Shown here: piece after piece, positions 1 to 11,458 of the stretch
How positions within the stretch are numbered: position 1 is the stretch's first letter
Layout: every line of letters begins with the position of its first letter
Assembly: GCA_030998225.1 (NCBI GenBank)
Contig: JAPYXD010000715.1
Coordinates: 8,374,501 to 8,438,500, forward strand
Source of the DNA: Diplolepis rosae
Lineage: Eukaryota; Arthropoda; Insecta; Hymenoptera; Diplolepididae
DNA: 64,000 nt
Reading direction: 5' to 3'
Translations under genes and position numbers: made by a program
The notes under the pieces: generated by a model
Seen by the model: only the letters and a program-made list of their open reading frames with translations
What the model was told of the DNA's origin: nothing
Databases searched by the model: none

Positions 1-139
1 TGTTGTTGCTTACTGGACTTCTTCATTTTGAATTGCAAGCAATGAGATAAGTTTTTGAGTTTCATTATTATCCTTATTTTAACTATCTTCTACATTTTTA
101 TCTTTTACGAAAATTTTGAATTAATCTTTTAATTTATGG

Positions 140-173
140 CACTGAAGAGGGCCCCCATATGTGGCCGAAACGT
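140..173 (+). ncRNA. Hammerhead-ribozyme-like motif, left foldback arm
   Basis: CTGAAGA (142-148) is followed by a self-complementary GGCC...GGCC stem and then GAAAC (167-171). Position 7 of the hammerhead core is variable, so CTGAAGA is compatible with the CUGANGA core. One extra unpaired G precedes the stem, as in the other copies here. Stems I and III and a cleavage site were not identified, so activity is unproven. Confidence 0.45.
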
Positions 174-454
174 TTGCCTTCTCTCTTTTTTTGCGTTTTT
201 TATCGTAAGTAGCATTGATAATATTAATAGAAGAAAATAAAAAGAGGCTGACCCAATGCCAAAAAATGAGAAATTAACAAAAATTCTGTGAATTTTGGGT
301 CAATATAATAGCAGACATGTCATCAAACATGTCACTTTACAGTTATTACTGTTGTAGATCTTTATGTAGTAAACCATTTTTTATCATAACTTTTATTCGT
401 ATCTCGTATAATTTAACTGGAAAATGGATCCCAGGCGGAAAAATCGGTGTACTG

Positions 455-860
455 CCAATCCTTACAACCGGCGCGGTACCGTTCCGGTTGTAACCCGTGA
501 GTAATGCCAGTGCTGCCGATCAGCACTGTGCCAAGCGTTGGCACATCACTGGGGCGGCACTGGCTAAACACCGGCGCAGTACTGCTTTTCAGTGCTGACA
601 AACAACCAACATTTGTGTATTGCCAAGCATCGGTGCAGCACTGAATCAGCACCGGCGCAGTACCAACATTCAATGTTGGCAAACAACCAACTTTTGAGTA
701 ATGCCAAGCGTCGGTGCAGCACCGGCGTGGTACCGCTTTTCAGTATTGGCGATCAACCAATATCTCGTAATGTCAAGTATCGGCGCAGTGCCACCGTTCA
801 GTGTTAGCAAACAACCAACTTTTGAGTAATGCCAAGCCTTTCTATCGCCTTTCATTGCCG
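455..860. repeat. GC-rich degenerate subterminal repeats (left)
   Basis: Degenerate repeats of about 60-70 bp share motifs such as CCGGCGCAGTACCG, AACAACCAACTTTTGAGTAATG and GCCAAGCGTCGGTGCAGCA. The short open frames running through here on both strands are by-products of the repeats rather than genes. Confidence 0.75.
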
Positions 861-1071
861 ACAAACATGTTAGTAATGCTATGAGCAGTACTCTAAAAAA
901 AATCAATTACATTCTACACATTCGATTGTGTGCCCGCATTGGTGTGATGGTAAGTAAAATTTCGCTGATCGAAAAACATTTTTATTGAAGTAAACCAAAG
1001 TTTATTGCTTGTATTAGTTAAACTTTCCATCGATTGGTTTTATGATTGTACCAAAGTATGCTGCAGTTCCA

Positions 1072-1190
1072 AAGTTTCATCATATTTTTGAAATTGAAAA
1101 AACTCCAAATTTTCAGATTCTGAACATACGTTGATTTTACTCTTGAAAACAAAAATTAAAGGAATCATAACCTGTATAAATTATCACTAA
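1072..1190. repeat. About 120-bp repeat shared with 11340-11460
   Basis: The stretch from AAAGTTTCATCATATTTTTG to TATCACTAATA recurs almost unchanged at 11340-11460. It marks a dispersed repeat present both in the 430-2334 insertion and in the 8984-13142 element. No coding potential was seen. Confidence 0.7.
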
Positions 1191-1458
1191 TATACAATAA
1201 TAAAAGTTAATAATTCTAAAATGCATATAAATCTGTTTATTATGTAATGTTCTTTAATTCAAAAATTTGATCGCTTTCTTTCAAAAATATTTTATTTTAT
1301 AGAAAATCGGTTTGATAATTAAAAATCTTAAAAAATTTTAATCAGAATCATAAATTGGGATAAAATCTAAAAATTCCCGATTACACGGGGCCTATACACT
1401 TCTTACACGGCCCTGCAGTAGTTGAAGGTTATAAGCGCTATTTTCTTTCTTGTATTCC

Positions 1459-1541
1459 AGGCGTGCGCAGCCGAGAGGCTTAGTCGTTAGGTTAGTAATG
1501 CGTTAATTGTAAGTAGAGAGGGTTCGAACCCGCAGCGTTTA
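1459..1541 (+). repeat. Class II tRNA-like (Ser/Leu-type) sequence, SINE-like
   Basis: It contains an A-box-like AGCCGAGAGGCTTAGTCG and a B-box-like GGTTCGAACCC, spaced as in a class II tRNA with a long variable arm. A second, diverged copy lies at 46021-46110 on the opposite strand. Homology between the two copies extends upstream (CAGTAGT...TTATAAGCG), so this is a dispersed tRNA-derived repeat rather than a working tRNA gene. The anticodon arm and acceptor stem are not convincingly paired. Confidence 0.55.
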
Positions 1542-2037
1542 GGAATAATTTTTAATACTACCTATACGAGCGTTTGTGTAGTGTAGAGGGGGGAATGTGT
1601 GTTTCTAGGTAAGTTTGTATATAAAAATAGTAAGCTTAGAGTCTGCTTGAAAGTAAATAAAGTTTTGAAATGTACTAAGAATATTCATCGATTCAATTAC
1701 TGTTCTTATTTGATTTACCTATGTTCCTGCAGTTCACTTAACTTCAAAAATTACACTGGGGACTTTACGAACTACGGAAAGTAAGTTAAAAAGTAGTCAC
1801 AAACCTACTGAGATTTTTTTCTGTGTACGTGTAACGAAAAAGTATTGTCAATTTACTCAGAAAAAATTTTCTAGCTTGAAAACAGATTTTTTACTGTGAA
1901 AACAGTAAACTTAACCTTCCAAGTGAATATCCCTCCGTTGCCGTTAAAAACGGTAAATATTAGAGTCTTAACTCGAACTTTCCCTGTACTTATTATCTAA
2001 GTACAATACAGATTGTACTAAAAGACAACTTCCAGCC

Positions 2038-2330
2038 GAGTGACATTTTGTACTAGTGCCAGCACCGCACCAGCACTGAAGGCCAGCGCTAGCGCAGTAC
2101 CGCTGGTCAGCAATATGCCGTTGTTAACTATCGGAGTTCCGCCAGCACCACGCCAGCACTGAAGGTCAGCGCTAACGCAGCACTGCTGGTCAGCACTATG
2201 CCGGTGTTACCTTTCGAAGCTTTGCCAGCACCGCGACAGACTTCATGAGGATCTACTGCCAGCACTATGCCAGCGCTGGAAGTCCGCTGGCAGTGCTGGC
2301 GCGGTGCTGCGCCGGTTGTAAATTTCCGCT
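2038..2330. repeat. GC-rich subterminal repeats (right)
   Basis: Repeated units of roughly 90 bp around CCAGCACTGAAGG, CAGCGCTAACGCAG and TGCTGGTCAGCACTATGCCG form the right subterminal region of the 430-2334 insertion. They resemble the left repeats in composition and in the GCCAGCAC/GGCGCAGTAC core. Confidence 0.7.
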
Positions 2331-3667
2331 TGGGATATTGACTTTTTTCAATTTTTAATATACTGTAACTTTCTTAAATTTATTTTAATTGCAAAATATT
2401 ATCAGGATAATTAGTAGAGATTTACGAGAATTATCAGAAACCAGTCTAAAAATTTTTATTTTTTCATAAAGTTTTTTTCAAAAAAAAAAAAATGCTCCTA
2501 TTTTGACAATTTTTGTCGGATGTAGCTGGTTAACGAACTTTTCTTTACTTTTTCAGCTGCGATAATGCATGCATAAGCTCAATTCAATCCGACAATTTTT
2601 TTCTATCCAGAGTTATCGAGTATATGACCTATTACTACTGCAGACGGACAGACAGACAGACAGACAGACACTTTCGTAAAAACCGTTTATTCTGACTCAA
2701 TGGATCTCAAAACGCAAAGATTTGACGAAAATTCCGAAAATGATTTTTCACATAAAACCAAAACCTTAATTCTCATATGATGAGAATCTAAAAGACATCA
2801 AATTTAGATCTTTCTTAATAATATTAATAACTCTAAAATTAATTAACATTGTCAAAAGTCTGTAGTCTCATTTCAAAGGTAAGTTTTCATAGTATTTTTC
2901 TAACTAATTAAGATGTTTTTGGAATTTTTCTGCTAGATTCTGCTCTAGAATCAAAGATGGTAATGAAAAATCATCAAATTTCAAATGATGATTGTACTAC
3001 ATTCATTTGAAGAATTCAAAAAATCCAAACTATCAATATTTTGATAAAAATTTCTAAATTTATTAAAATATGATATACATCGATTTTCAAAAACTTCTTG
3101 AAGAAGCTACATATTTGAAAAATTGCATGACTTTTTTGAATTCTGTTCAACCCCAAGATAGAATCCAGAAAAGAATTTCTAAAAATATTTTGATTAGGTT
3201 AAGAAATCACTATGAAGACATACTGAAAAAACCTTTTGAAATCTAAATCTAAATTAAAATTTCTTTTGTAATATCTTTCTATAAAATAAAACACTTTGAC
3301 GAAATTTGAAACTCCAGGTCAATCTGTAATTTCCGATGGTAGTTTATATATATGTATACATACGAATTGTCATGTAAAAGATGTTAAATTCCAAAAAATT
3401 GTATTCAATGTATTTTATTTTTTAGTAACCGTTTGTCGACTTAGCTTCATATCAAGAAAAGTTTGAGGTGTAAATTCACATATAATTTATGTATTTTCTT
3501 AAATCAGCAAACACTTCATTTACATTCATCTATTGAAATTGCCATATGTCTTAGGTAAAAAAAGATAATTTTGCTTCCAAAAATAGAAAAATTATTATTG
3601 AAGAGATCATTTCACAGAAAAGAGATTAATTTCCAAGAAAAATATTTGAAGCATAAGAAAAAATAAA

Positions 3668-4055
3668 TTTAACAAATTTTATTTTTACCCCGACTTTTTT
3701 TCTAATCGCTTCAAACCAAATTTAAAAAAAAATGATATGATTCAAATAAATCAAGAATCGTTTTTTCAGGAAAAAGACCTAATACAACCTAGCCGTTTCC
3801 ATATTTCAAAAATGAATAAGTTTTTACCAAATTCAGTAATTTTTTTACAAGAATTTTGTTTTGGAAATTTTATTTCTAATGCTTTTAGCCATTAGAGAAT
3901 TTATTATAATTTCCAAAAAATGGAAACGGTTAAGTTGTAGAAAGCCTTTTTCTTAAAAAAATTATCTGTGATTTCACAAAATCACATCATTTTCTAAAAT
4001 TTGGTATGAAGCGATAAGAAAACAAGTCCGGGTAAAAATAAAATTTGTTAAAGTG
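3668..4055. repeat. Nested 390-bp palindromic MITE-like repeat (mirror copy at 4947-5335)
   Basis: It begins TTAACAAATTTTATTTTTAC and ends with the inverse GTAAAAATAAAATTTGTTAA. Interior segments are also inverted (CCGTTTCCAT against ATGGAAACGG). Each foldback arm has one copy, so the element was present before the arms were duplicated. Confidence 0.7.
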
Positions 4056-4225
4056 ATAAACAGTAGCTCTGTTTTACCCTTCAAGTAGTAGCATGAACCT
4101 TTCATTTTTATTCCCAAGAGCATTTCGCAATAGGGCGCGCTGTGGAAAATCAGTCGAAATTAAATACATTACTTTAGCAATCTCCCAACTCATCTCTGGT
4201 AAAACTGAGATACTGTTTATCACTT
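4051..4225. repeat. Small 175-bp inverted-repeat element
   Basis: AAGTGATAAACAGTA at the left pairs with TACTGTTTATCACTT at the right, and the pairing continues inward (GTTTTACC against GGTAAAAC). It sits at the edge of the foldback loop. No coding sequence is present. Confidence 0.6.
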
Positions 4226-4946
4226 TTGCAGCGCCCCCAATTGCGTAAAGCTTTTTCCGTCGCTTTTTCGAACTAAAATTAAAGGTCCGCACTGCTACAA
4301 TAATATGTGGGAACACACACAATAAAGCGCGTCATGTCAGTGTATCCTCGCTGACTCGCTTCGATTTCACGCTGTCTGTTGTCGAGTTAAAATCAGAAAT
4401 TGTATTTTTCTCGTACTTCATGCAAAGGAGGCGCGAAATAGACACAGAATTCAAAATTACGGAATATAACATTAAGAAAATTACACTTTTTTTCTATATA
4501 CTTTGAAAAATATTGAACTGAAAAAGTATCTAAAAGATTTTGTGAAATTTTAAGATCATTTAAATACTTAAAAAATAATTTTTTAATGAAATTTAAAGTC
4601 AATAAATGCTTAAAGATTCGAAACAAAATATCGATTTCAGCATTTTTTTAAAAATTATGTAGAGAATATTTCATAATAAGATATCATTCAAGATGAGATA
4701 CAAGTTTCAAAAATGAAGGGTTTGAACATTTTCATAATAGGTAACATCTTTTGTGTAAAAATTTCGATAAATAAATGTAAATGAAGTTTTTGCTGATTTC
4801 AGGTAGTTCATCCACAAAAATTAGACTTCAGGCAAAAATAGATAAATTTTTTTTCAAGAATAGCAATATTATTATTGAAGAGATCATTTGGAAGAAAAGA
4901 GATTAGTTTCCATGAAAAAAAAATTAAAACATAAACAAATAATGCA
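4226..4946. other. Foldback loop, no gene
   Basis: The stretch is AT-rich with two short pieces repeated elsewhere in the window: the GCGTGAAATCGAAGCGA-type sequence (4355-4375, inverted; also near 46890) and a TCGTACTTCATGCAAAGGAG-type sequence (4410-4430; related sequence near 14640 and 37550). Open frames are short and resemble nothing recognisable. Confidence 0.6.
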
Positions 4947-6918
4947 TTTAACAAATTTTATTTTTACCCGGACTTGTTTTCTTATCGCTTTATACCAAAT
5001 TTTATAAAATGATGTGATTTTGTGAAATCACGGATTTTTTTTTTAAGAAAAAGGCTTTCTACAACTTAACCGTTTCCATTTTTTGGAAATTATAATAAAT
5101 TCTCTAATGGCTAAAAGCATTGGAATTAAAATTCCAAAACAAAATTCTTGTAAAAAAATTACTGAATTTGGTAAAAACTTATTCATTTTTGAAATATGGA
5201 AACGGCTAGGTTGTATTAGGTCTTTTTCCTGAAAAAAAGATTCTTGATTTATTTGAATCATATCATTTTTTTTTTAAATTTGGTTTGAAGCGATTAGAAA
5301 AAAAGTTGGGGTAAAAATAAAATTTGTTAAATTTATTTTTTCTTATGCTTCAAATATTTTTCTTGGAAATTAATCTCTTTTCTGTGAAATGATCTCTTCA
5401 ATAATAATTTTTCTATTTTTGGAAGCAAAATTATCTTTTTTTACCTAAGACATATGGCAATTTCAATAGATGAATGTAAATGAAGTGTTTGCTGATTTAA
5501 GAAAATACATAAATTATATGTGAATTTACACCTCAAACTTTTCTTGATATGAAGCTAAGTCGACAAACGGTTACTAAAAAATAAAATACATTGAATACAA
5601 TTTTTTGGAATTTAACATCTTTTACATGACAATTCGTATGTATACATATATATAAACTACCATCGGAAATTACAGATTGACCTGGAGTTTCAAATTTCGT
5701 CAAAGTGTTTTATTTTATAGAAAGATATTACAAAAGAAATTTTAATTTAGATTTAGATTTCAAAAGGTTTTTTCAGTATGTCTTCATAGTGATTTCTTAA
5801 CCTAATCAAAATATTTTTAGAAATTCTTTTCTGGATTCTATCTTGGGGTTGAACAGAATTCAAAAAAGTCATGCAATTTTACAAATATGTAGCTTCTTCA
5901 AGAAGTTTTTGAAAATCGATGTATATCATATTTTAATAAATTTAGAAATTTTTATCAAAATATTGATAGTTTGGATTTTTTGAATTCTTCAAATGAATGT
6001 AGTACAATCATCATTTGAAATTTGATGATTTTTCATTACCATCTATGATTCTAGAGCAGAATCTAGCAGAAAAATTCCAAAAACATCTTAATTAGTTAGA
6101 AAAATACTATGAAAACTTACCTTTGAAATGTGACTACAGACATTTGACAATGTTAATTAATTTTAGAGTTATTAATATTATTAAGAAAGATCTAAATTTG
6201 ATGTCTTTTAGATTATCATCATATGAGAATTAAGGTTTTGGTTTTATGTGAAAAATCATTTTCGGAATTTTCGTCAAATCTTTACGTTTTGAGATCCATT
6301 GAGTCAGAATAAACGGTTTTTACGAAAGTGTCTGTCTGTCTGTCTGTCTGTCCGTCTGCAGTAGTAATAGGTCATATACTCGATAACTCTGGATAGAAAA
6401 AAATTGTCGGATTGAATTGAGCTTATGCATGCATTATCGCAGCTGAAAAAGTAAAGAAAAGTTCGTTAACCAGCTACATCCGACAAAAATTGTCAAAATA
6501 GGAGCATTTTTTTTTTTTTGAAAAAAACTTTATGAAAAAATAAAAAATTTTAGACTGGTTTCTGATAATTCTCGTAAATCTCTACTAATTATCCTGATAA
6601 TATTTTGCAATTAAAATAAATTTAAGAAAGTTACAGTATATTAAAAATTGAAAAAAGTCAATATCCATTTTCCAGTTAAATTATACGAGATACGAATAAA
6701 AGTTATGATAAAAATGGTTTACTACATAAAGATCTACAACAGTAATAACTGTAAAGTGACATGTTTGATGACATGTCTGCTATTATATTGACCCAAAATT
6801 CACAGAATTTTTGTTAATTTCTCATTTTTTTGACATTGGGTCAGCCTCTTTTTATTTTCTTCTATTAATATTATCAATGCTACTTACGATAAAAAACGCA
6901 AAAAAAGAGAGAAGGCAA

Positions 6919-6951
6919 ACGTTTCGGCCACATATGGGGGCCCTCTTCAGT
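6919..6951 (-). ncRNA. Hammerhead-ribozyme-like motif, right foldback arm
   Basis: This is the mirror copy of the motif at 140-173: on the minus strand CTGAAGA (6950-6944), a GGCC/GGCC stem, then GAAAC (6925-6921). Both arms keep the two conserved boxes. Confidence 0.45.
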
Positions 6952-7243
6952 GCCATAAATTAAAAGATTAATTCAAAATTTTCGTAAAAAATAAAAATGT
7001 AGAAGATAGTTAAAATAAGGATAATAATGAAACTCAAAAACTTATCTCATTGCTTGCAATTCAAAATGAAGAAGTCCAGTAAGCAACAACACGAATTGGA
7101 AAAAATATGTAGAATTCACTGTATATAGAAAACCGGATAAAATGAACGAAAAACTTAGAAATTTGTAAACAACAGGCTAGAATTTTTGTTTGTTTTTTTT
7201 CCTTTATAAAGAACGGATGACCATTTCTTCGACCGTTATATTA

Positions 7244-7883
7244 TTATATCATATATAGGTTTGGTTTCGTCGGTCTTAGGGTCAATAAAGCAACATTAAA
7301 GAAAAATAATTATTGAATCAATTTATATCAATAAAAATATTAATATTTCAATAAATTGTAAGGCTGAAATTATGAATATTAATCGAATTTGCCATGGCAT
7401 TATTTAACATATGATTTTCAAGTTTGTGTTCTCAAGCTTTAGCACGCTTTTCATTGGTGAATTTAATTCAATTTATCGTATCTTCGTCTCTCTACCATAC
7501 AGTTTGCGTTGCTTCATCGGATTGTACACACCGTATTATAATGTAATTTTAAATTATTGAAGCCCTCAATCATTGAGGCTTTAATTTTAATAACATTTTC
7601 AAGAATAAGACTGAATCTTCATGTGTGCTTTCGTTTTCTTGTAATTTATGTAAGTACTTATTTATTATATCAACACATACATATAAAATAGTTCTCTTTG
7701 GAAAAAGAAATTTGATGATAAATTGATTTGTTCAATTTTTAGTAACATATATATTCCTTGAAAAAGACCCGCAGTGAGGTTGAAACATAGGAGAATTTTT
7801 GACCAAATATAATGAAGGAGTTTTTTATAGAATTTTGTTTTATTGACCGCAAGACCGACGAAACCAAACCTATATGATATAAA
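7244..7883. mobile_element. 640-bp element with about 45-bp imperfect inverted ends
   Basis: The left end (from TTATATCATATATAGGTTTG) is the imperfect inverse of the right end (7838-7883, ending CAAACCTATATGATATAAA). It interrupts a dispersed repeat whose continuation resumes at about 7884. A decayed hammerhead-like motif lies inside at 7756-7787. No protein is encoded. Confidence 0.65.
7756..7787 (+). ncRNA. Decayed hammerhead-like motif
   Basis: CTTGAAAAA, then a GACC...GGTT four-pair stem, then GAAAC. The spacing matches the better copies, but the first box is degraded, so this is probably a relic. Confidence 0.25.
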
Positions 7884-8520
7884 GATCTACAAGTTTGAAC
7901 TGCAACATTTTTTCATAAGATGTACATTTTTCTTTTTAATTAAAAAAAAATACCATTGAAAATCCGAAATTCAATTTTTTAACTAAAATATGTGAAATAC
8001 GTTAAAAACGTAAGAATGGTAAATTGTCCGTTTCAATAATATATACAAATATTTTCAGATATAGTTTCTAATAAAATGTATATTTTTCATTATAATTTAA
8101 AAAAATACGATTAAAATTCAATAATTCCATTATTTGAACAAAATATGTGACATACGAAAAAAACGTTGAGATAGAAAATTATTTGCCTAAATGAGGTCTA
8201 CAAATTCTCAGTAGGACATTTTTTGACAAGATATATATTTCATTTTTTGGTTTTAAAAAATACAATATTGAAAATAAAAAATTCCATTTTTGAACCAAAA
8301 TATGTGTGATACAAAATAAGCGATAATACAAAAAATCGTTTTCTCTAAAAGAGTCTATGAATTCTCCTCCTTTTTTAAATATTTGGAAGAAAATAGATTT
8401 TTTGTAATCTTGTAAATTATTAGAAAGTTACAGATACAGTTACAAATCGAGCGCGAAGTGCAAGTTTCATGATAAGAATGTGTTCTTTAAGGCTGATAGA
8501 GCTTTAAGTAAATTGAATTT
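7884..8520. repeat. 3' part of the ACATTCTCATCATG repeat family
   Basis: The sequence matches the downstream portions of the copies at 9618-10572 and 52874-53777: the AAATATGTGAAATACG blocks, the CGAGCGCGAAGTGC box, and the hairpin TTAAGGCTGATAGAGCTTTAA. The 5' portion is missing. Confidence 0.65.
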
Positions 8521-8983
8521 CTTTTTTCATTTGAAATCAAAAACAAATTTAGTAACTTTGAGAAAATGTAATTCACATCGATAATATTATAAAATTGACT
8601 TGAACTTAAGTACACGGAGAAAAATAGTTGAAGTAATTTTACTCAACTCTGTCGATTAAACTTGGGACATAAGGACATTTGAACATCTATTAAATCCTAG
8701 TCGGGTAAAACAGATTTGATATATACCTAATTCACCTAAAGTGAATAACAATAAGCGTTATATAGGGAATAGTAAGGAGTTGAGTAAAACGTTATCGACG
8801 ACAGGGCACCAACATGCGTCAGTGGGTTAACATGAAATGTATATCACCGACGCTTGAGGTGCTTCCAACCGTAGTTGGGTAAAATGAGCATCGGGCGTAT
8901 TATTTGAACTGGCAATGGTATGGTTCTTTTAAATAAAAAAAAATTTTTACCTTGAGCCTACCAATAGTCATCCGGTAGCATAC
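8521..8983. other. No gene; possible MITE ends
   Basis: An ACACGGAGAAAAAT motif at 8613 resembles the CAC(A/G/T)(G)GA(G)AAAAA ends seen at several MITE-like elements in the window. No open frame of note was found. Confidence 0.5.
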
Positions 8984-9617
8984 ATAAACAACATACAAAT
9001 ACATTCACACCATCCAGATGTAGCCAATCACATTTCAAATCACAAATACACTTAAAAACATATAACCTTACATATATTAACCTAATAACTACACACTTAT
9101 ATATAGTACGATACGCTTTCGTCGAATCACGCACACGCTCGCTTACAATGCTAAGATATAAAATTTGGAACTTTCTTATATAGTGACTGCATGAGTTATT
9201 CAGAGCTTGTGAGAGTAAGTGCCGTCAATAAAATTTTTTAGCCTTACTCAAGTAAAAATAAATCAACTTTTTTCATAATTGATTAATAAAATATTTTTAA
9301 AAATTAATATAATTAATCAATTATTATAACCATGATTATTAATATATATAATATAATTATTAAATTACATTTAGTATACATTTTTATTATAACGACGTAT
9401 GAAGTTTAGTGAAACTAAATTTTCAAATGTAGATTAAAAAATTGCATTATTATTAAGAAGTATCTTGTATAAAAACATTTAAAAGAAGGTTCTTTTATTT
9501 TCTGTGTTTTATATTTTCAAAATATGGATTTTACATTTGCGAATTCCAAATTATTATTCTGCCTGAGTAATTTATGTGATATTTCATATTTTATGTAATA
9601 CACTTATCGATTTTTTT

Positions 9618-10572
9618 ACATTCTCATCATGGATGAGAAGGTATTGGTTTTATGTGAAAAATAACTTTCGAAATTTTCATCAAATCTTTACGTTTTGAGA
9701 CCCCCTGAGTCAGAAAAAAGGGTTTTTACGAAAGTGTCTGTCTGTCTGTCTGTAGGTTGTGTACGGCATAACTCTGGATAGAATTATCAGATTTAATTGA
9801 GCTTTGGTACATCCAATCAAAATTGAGGGATTGAGCACTACTTTTGTGTTTTTGAAAATAACTTTGAAAAAATAAAAAATTTCAATACTGGTTTTAGATA
9901 TTGCTCATAAATCTCTAAAAATTATCCTGATAACATTTTTTGATTAAATCAAAATTAGAAATGTTACAGCATATTCAAATTCGAAAAAAGTCAATATCAA
10001 AATTCCATTTTCCAGTTAAATTGTACGAGATACGAAACTAATAAATAAAAAACTATTGAAAATCCAAAATTCAATTTTTTAACAAGAATATGTAAAATAC
10101 GAAAAAAACGTAAGAATACAAAGTTGTTCGTTTCAAAATATCTACAAATTTTGTCTGACGCAGTTTCTGATAAAACATATATTTTTCGTTTCAATTCCAA
10201 AAAATACGTTTAAAATTTAAAAATTCCATTTTTTAGACAAAATATGTGAGATATACAAAAAAAAACGTTTATATGGAAAATTGTTTGCCTAAATGAGGTT
10301 TACAAATTCTCATTAAGACATTTCGGGACAGGATGTATATTTTATGTTTTGTTTTTTAATATTAAAAAATTCGATTTTTTTCACCAAAATATATGAGATA
10401 CGAAATAAGCGTTGTTCTGCAAAATCGTTTCCTTAAATAAAGTCTACGATTGTTTTTTCTTTTTGAGAGATTTGGAAGAAAATAAATTAATTTAATCATG
10501 TAATTTATTAAAAAGTTACTGAAATCTATACAGAAAATCGAGCGCGAAGCGCGAACGTCATGATGAGAATGT
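9618..10572. repeat. 955-bp dispersed repeat with ACATTCTCATCATG inverted ends
   Basis: It starts ACATTCTCATCATG and closes with the exact inverse CATGATGAGAATGT. It contains a TGTC microsatellite, a GAGCGCGAAGCGCG box, and a hairpin CTTAAGGCTGATAGAGCCTTAAG just outside the right end. A second full copy is at 52874-53777 and a partial one at 7884-8520. Parts also occur in the 1-7091 foldback arms. Confidence 0.75.
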
Positions 10573-11339
10573 GTTCCTTAAGGCTGATAGAGCCTTAAGT
10601 AAATTGAATCTCCTGTTTCCCCGTGTAGAAATTGCCCTATCTTTCCTTATTTCAAGTTGGGTTCTAGTTGGGCCCGGACTAGAATTTCCTCATCTAGACA
10701 AAACTGGTAGGGGCCCTGTTAGCACCTGATTAGTATCTCTAGTCCAGAAAAAACTGATAGGGGCCCTGTCAGGTTCTAGTGAGGAATTCCTTGTTTCGCT
10801 TAAGTATGGAAAATCTATTTGTATCTGGCGGGGCCCCGACTAGAGAATCCCTATTTGTAATATTTGTGGTTAAGGTTAGGTCCAGTAGATACAACATAAC
10901 CTTTATTCTTTATTCCCATTAAAATTTGATCTTATCTGAGAAAAATGGAGATTTTCTGAACACGGTCTTGGATAAGATCAATACTTAAGAGGAAGCAACA
11001 AAATTTAAGAAAACTTTTTCATAATTTTAACTCGAATTCGCATGTAATCATAATAATTATATGCGAGCACGTGCGTGCATGTGTATGTATCTTATTGTGT
11101 CGAGGTAATAACAATAACTAAACATGTAGTTCAATTAACATGGGGTAAATAGTAAAATCAATTGAAGCTTTCATAATAAACATAAGTGGTAGAAGTTAAT
11201 ACATAAGAGTAGTTAGAAAAACAAACTATTGATAAGTAAATAAGTGTACTATTTTTTTAATAGTACTTCATTGGTTGGAATTACTTATTGCGAACTTTAA
11301 TGCATAATTTCGTTATGCGATAATTTCCTTATTGATTCA
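10573..11339. other. No gene; GC-rich GGGGCCC-containing repeat
   Basis: At 10620-10860, blocks of the type CTAGTCCAGAAAAAACTGAT followed by GGGGCCCTGT recur in degenerate form. The rest is AT-rich with nothing recognisable. Confidence 0.5.
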
Positions 11340-11458
11340 AAAGTTTCATCATATTTTTGGAATTGAAAAAACTCAAATTTTTTAGATTCTGAACATACGT
11401 TGATTTTACTCTTGAAAACAAAAATGAAAGGAATCATAACCTGTATAAAGTATCACTA

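Larger units (their letters stand above)
430..2334. mobile_element. 1,905-bp insertion with CCCARGCGGAAA ends inside the foldback left arm
   Basis: The right foldback arm provides an empty-site reference at about 6665. Compared with it, the left arm is interrupted exactly here. The insertion starts CCCAGGCGGAAA and ends with the reverse complement of CCCAAGCGGAAA. The dinucleotide AT flanks both sides (428-429 and 2335-2336), which suggests a 2-bp target-site duplication. The ends carry GC-rich subterminal repeats that contrast sharply with the AT-rich surroundings. The interior holds a tRNA-like fragment and no transposase. The superfamily is not assigned; a 2-bp duplication argues against hAT (8 bp) and piggyBac (TTAA). 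Confidence 0.85.
1..7091. mobile_element. 7-kb foldback element with 2.15-kb inverted arms
   Basis: The first bases (TGTTGTTGCTTACTGGAC) are the exact reverse complement of the bases ending at 7091, and the match continues inward through the whole arm. The left arm is 1-4055 and the right arm about 4947-7091. Once the 1,905-bp insertion at 430-2334 is removed, the left arm is about 2,150 bp, matching the 2,145-bp right arm; the arms look nearly identical by eye. Each arm holds a CAGA/TCTG microsatellite (2641-2670 and 6331-6358), a nested palindrome, and a hammerhead-like motif near its outer end. The central loop (about 4056-4946) is unique to the middle. No transposase is visible, so this is a non-autonomous or composite element. 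The left end is cut by the window, so no target-site duplication can be read. Confidence 0.9.

Noticed and set aside
413..906. Cys-rich peptides in several frames
   Set aside because: They arise from the GC-rich degenerate repeats at 455-860; no consistent frame or start.
2641..2670. CRISPR-like regular repeats (CAGA/TCTG tracts and tandem arrays)
   Set aside because: They are microsatellites within dispersed repeats; there are no repeat-spacer units, and the genome is eukaryotic.
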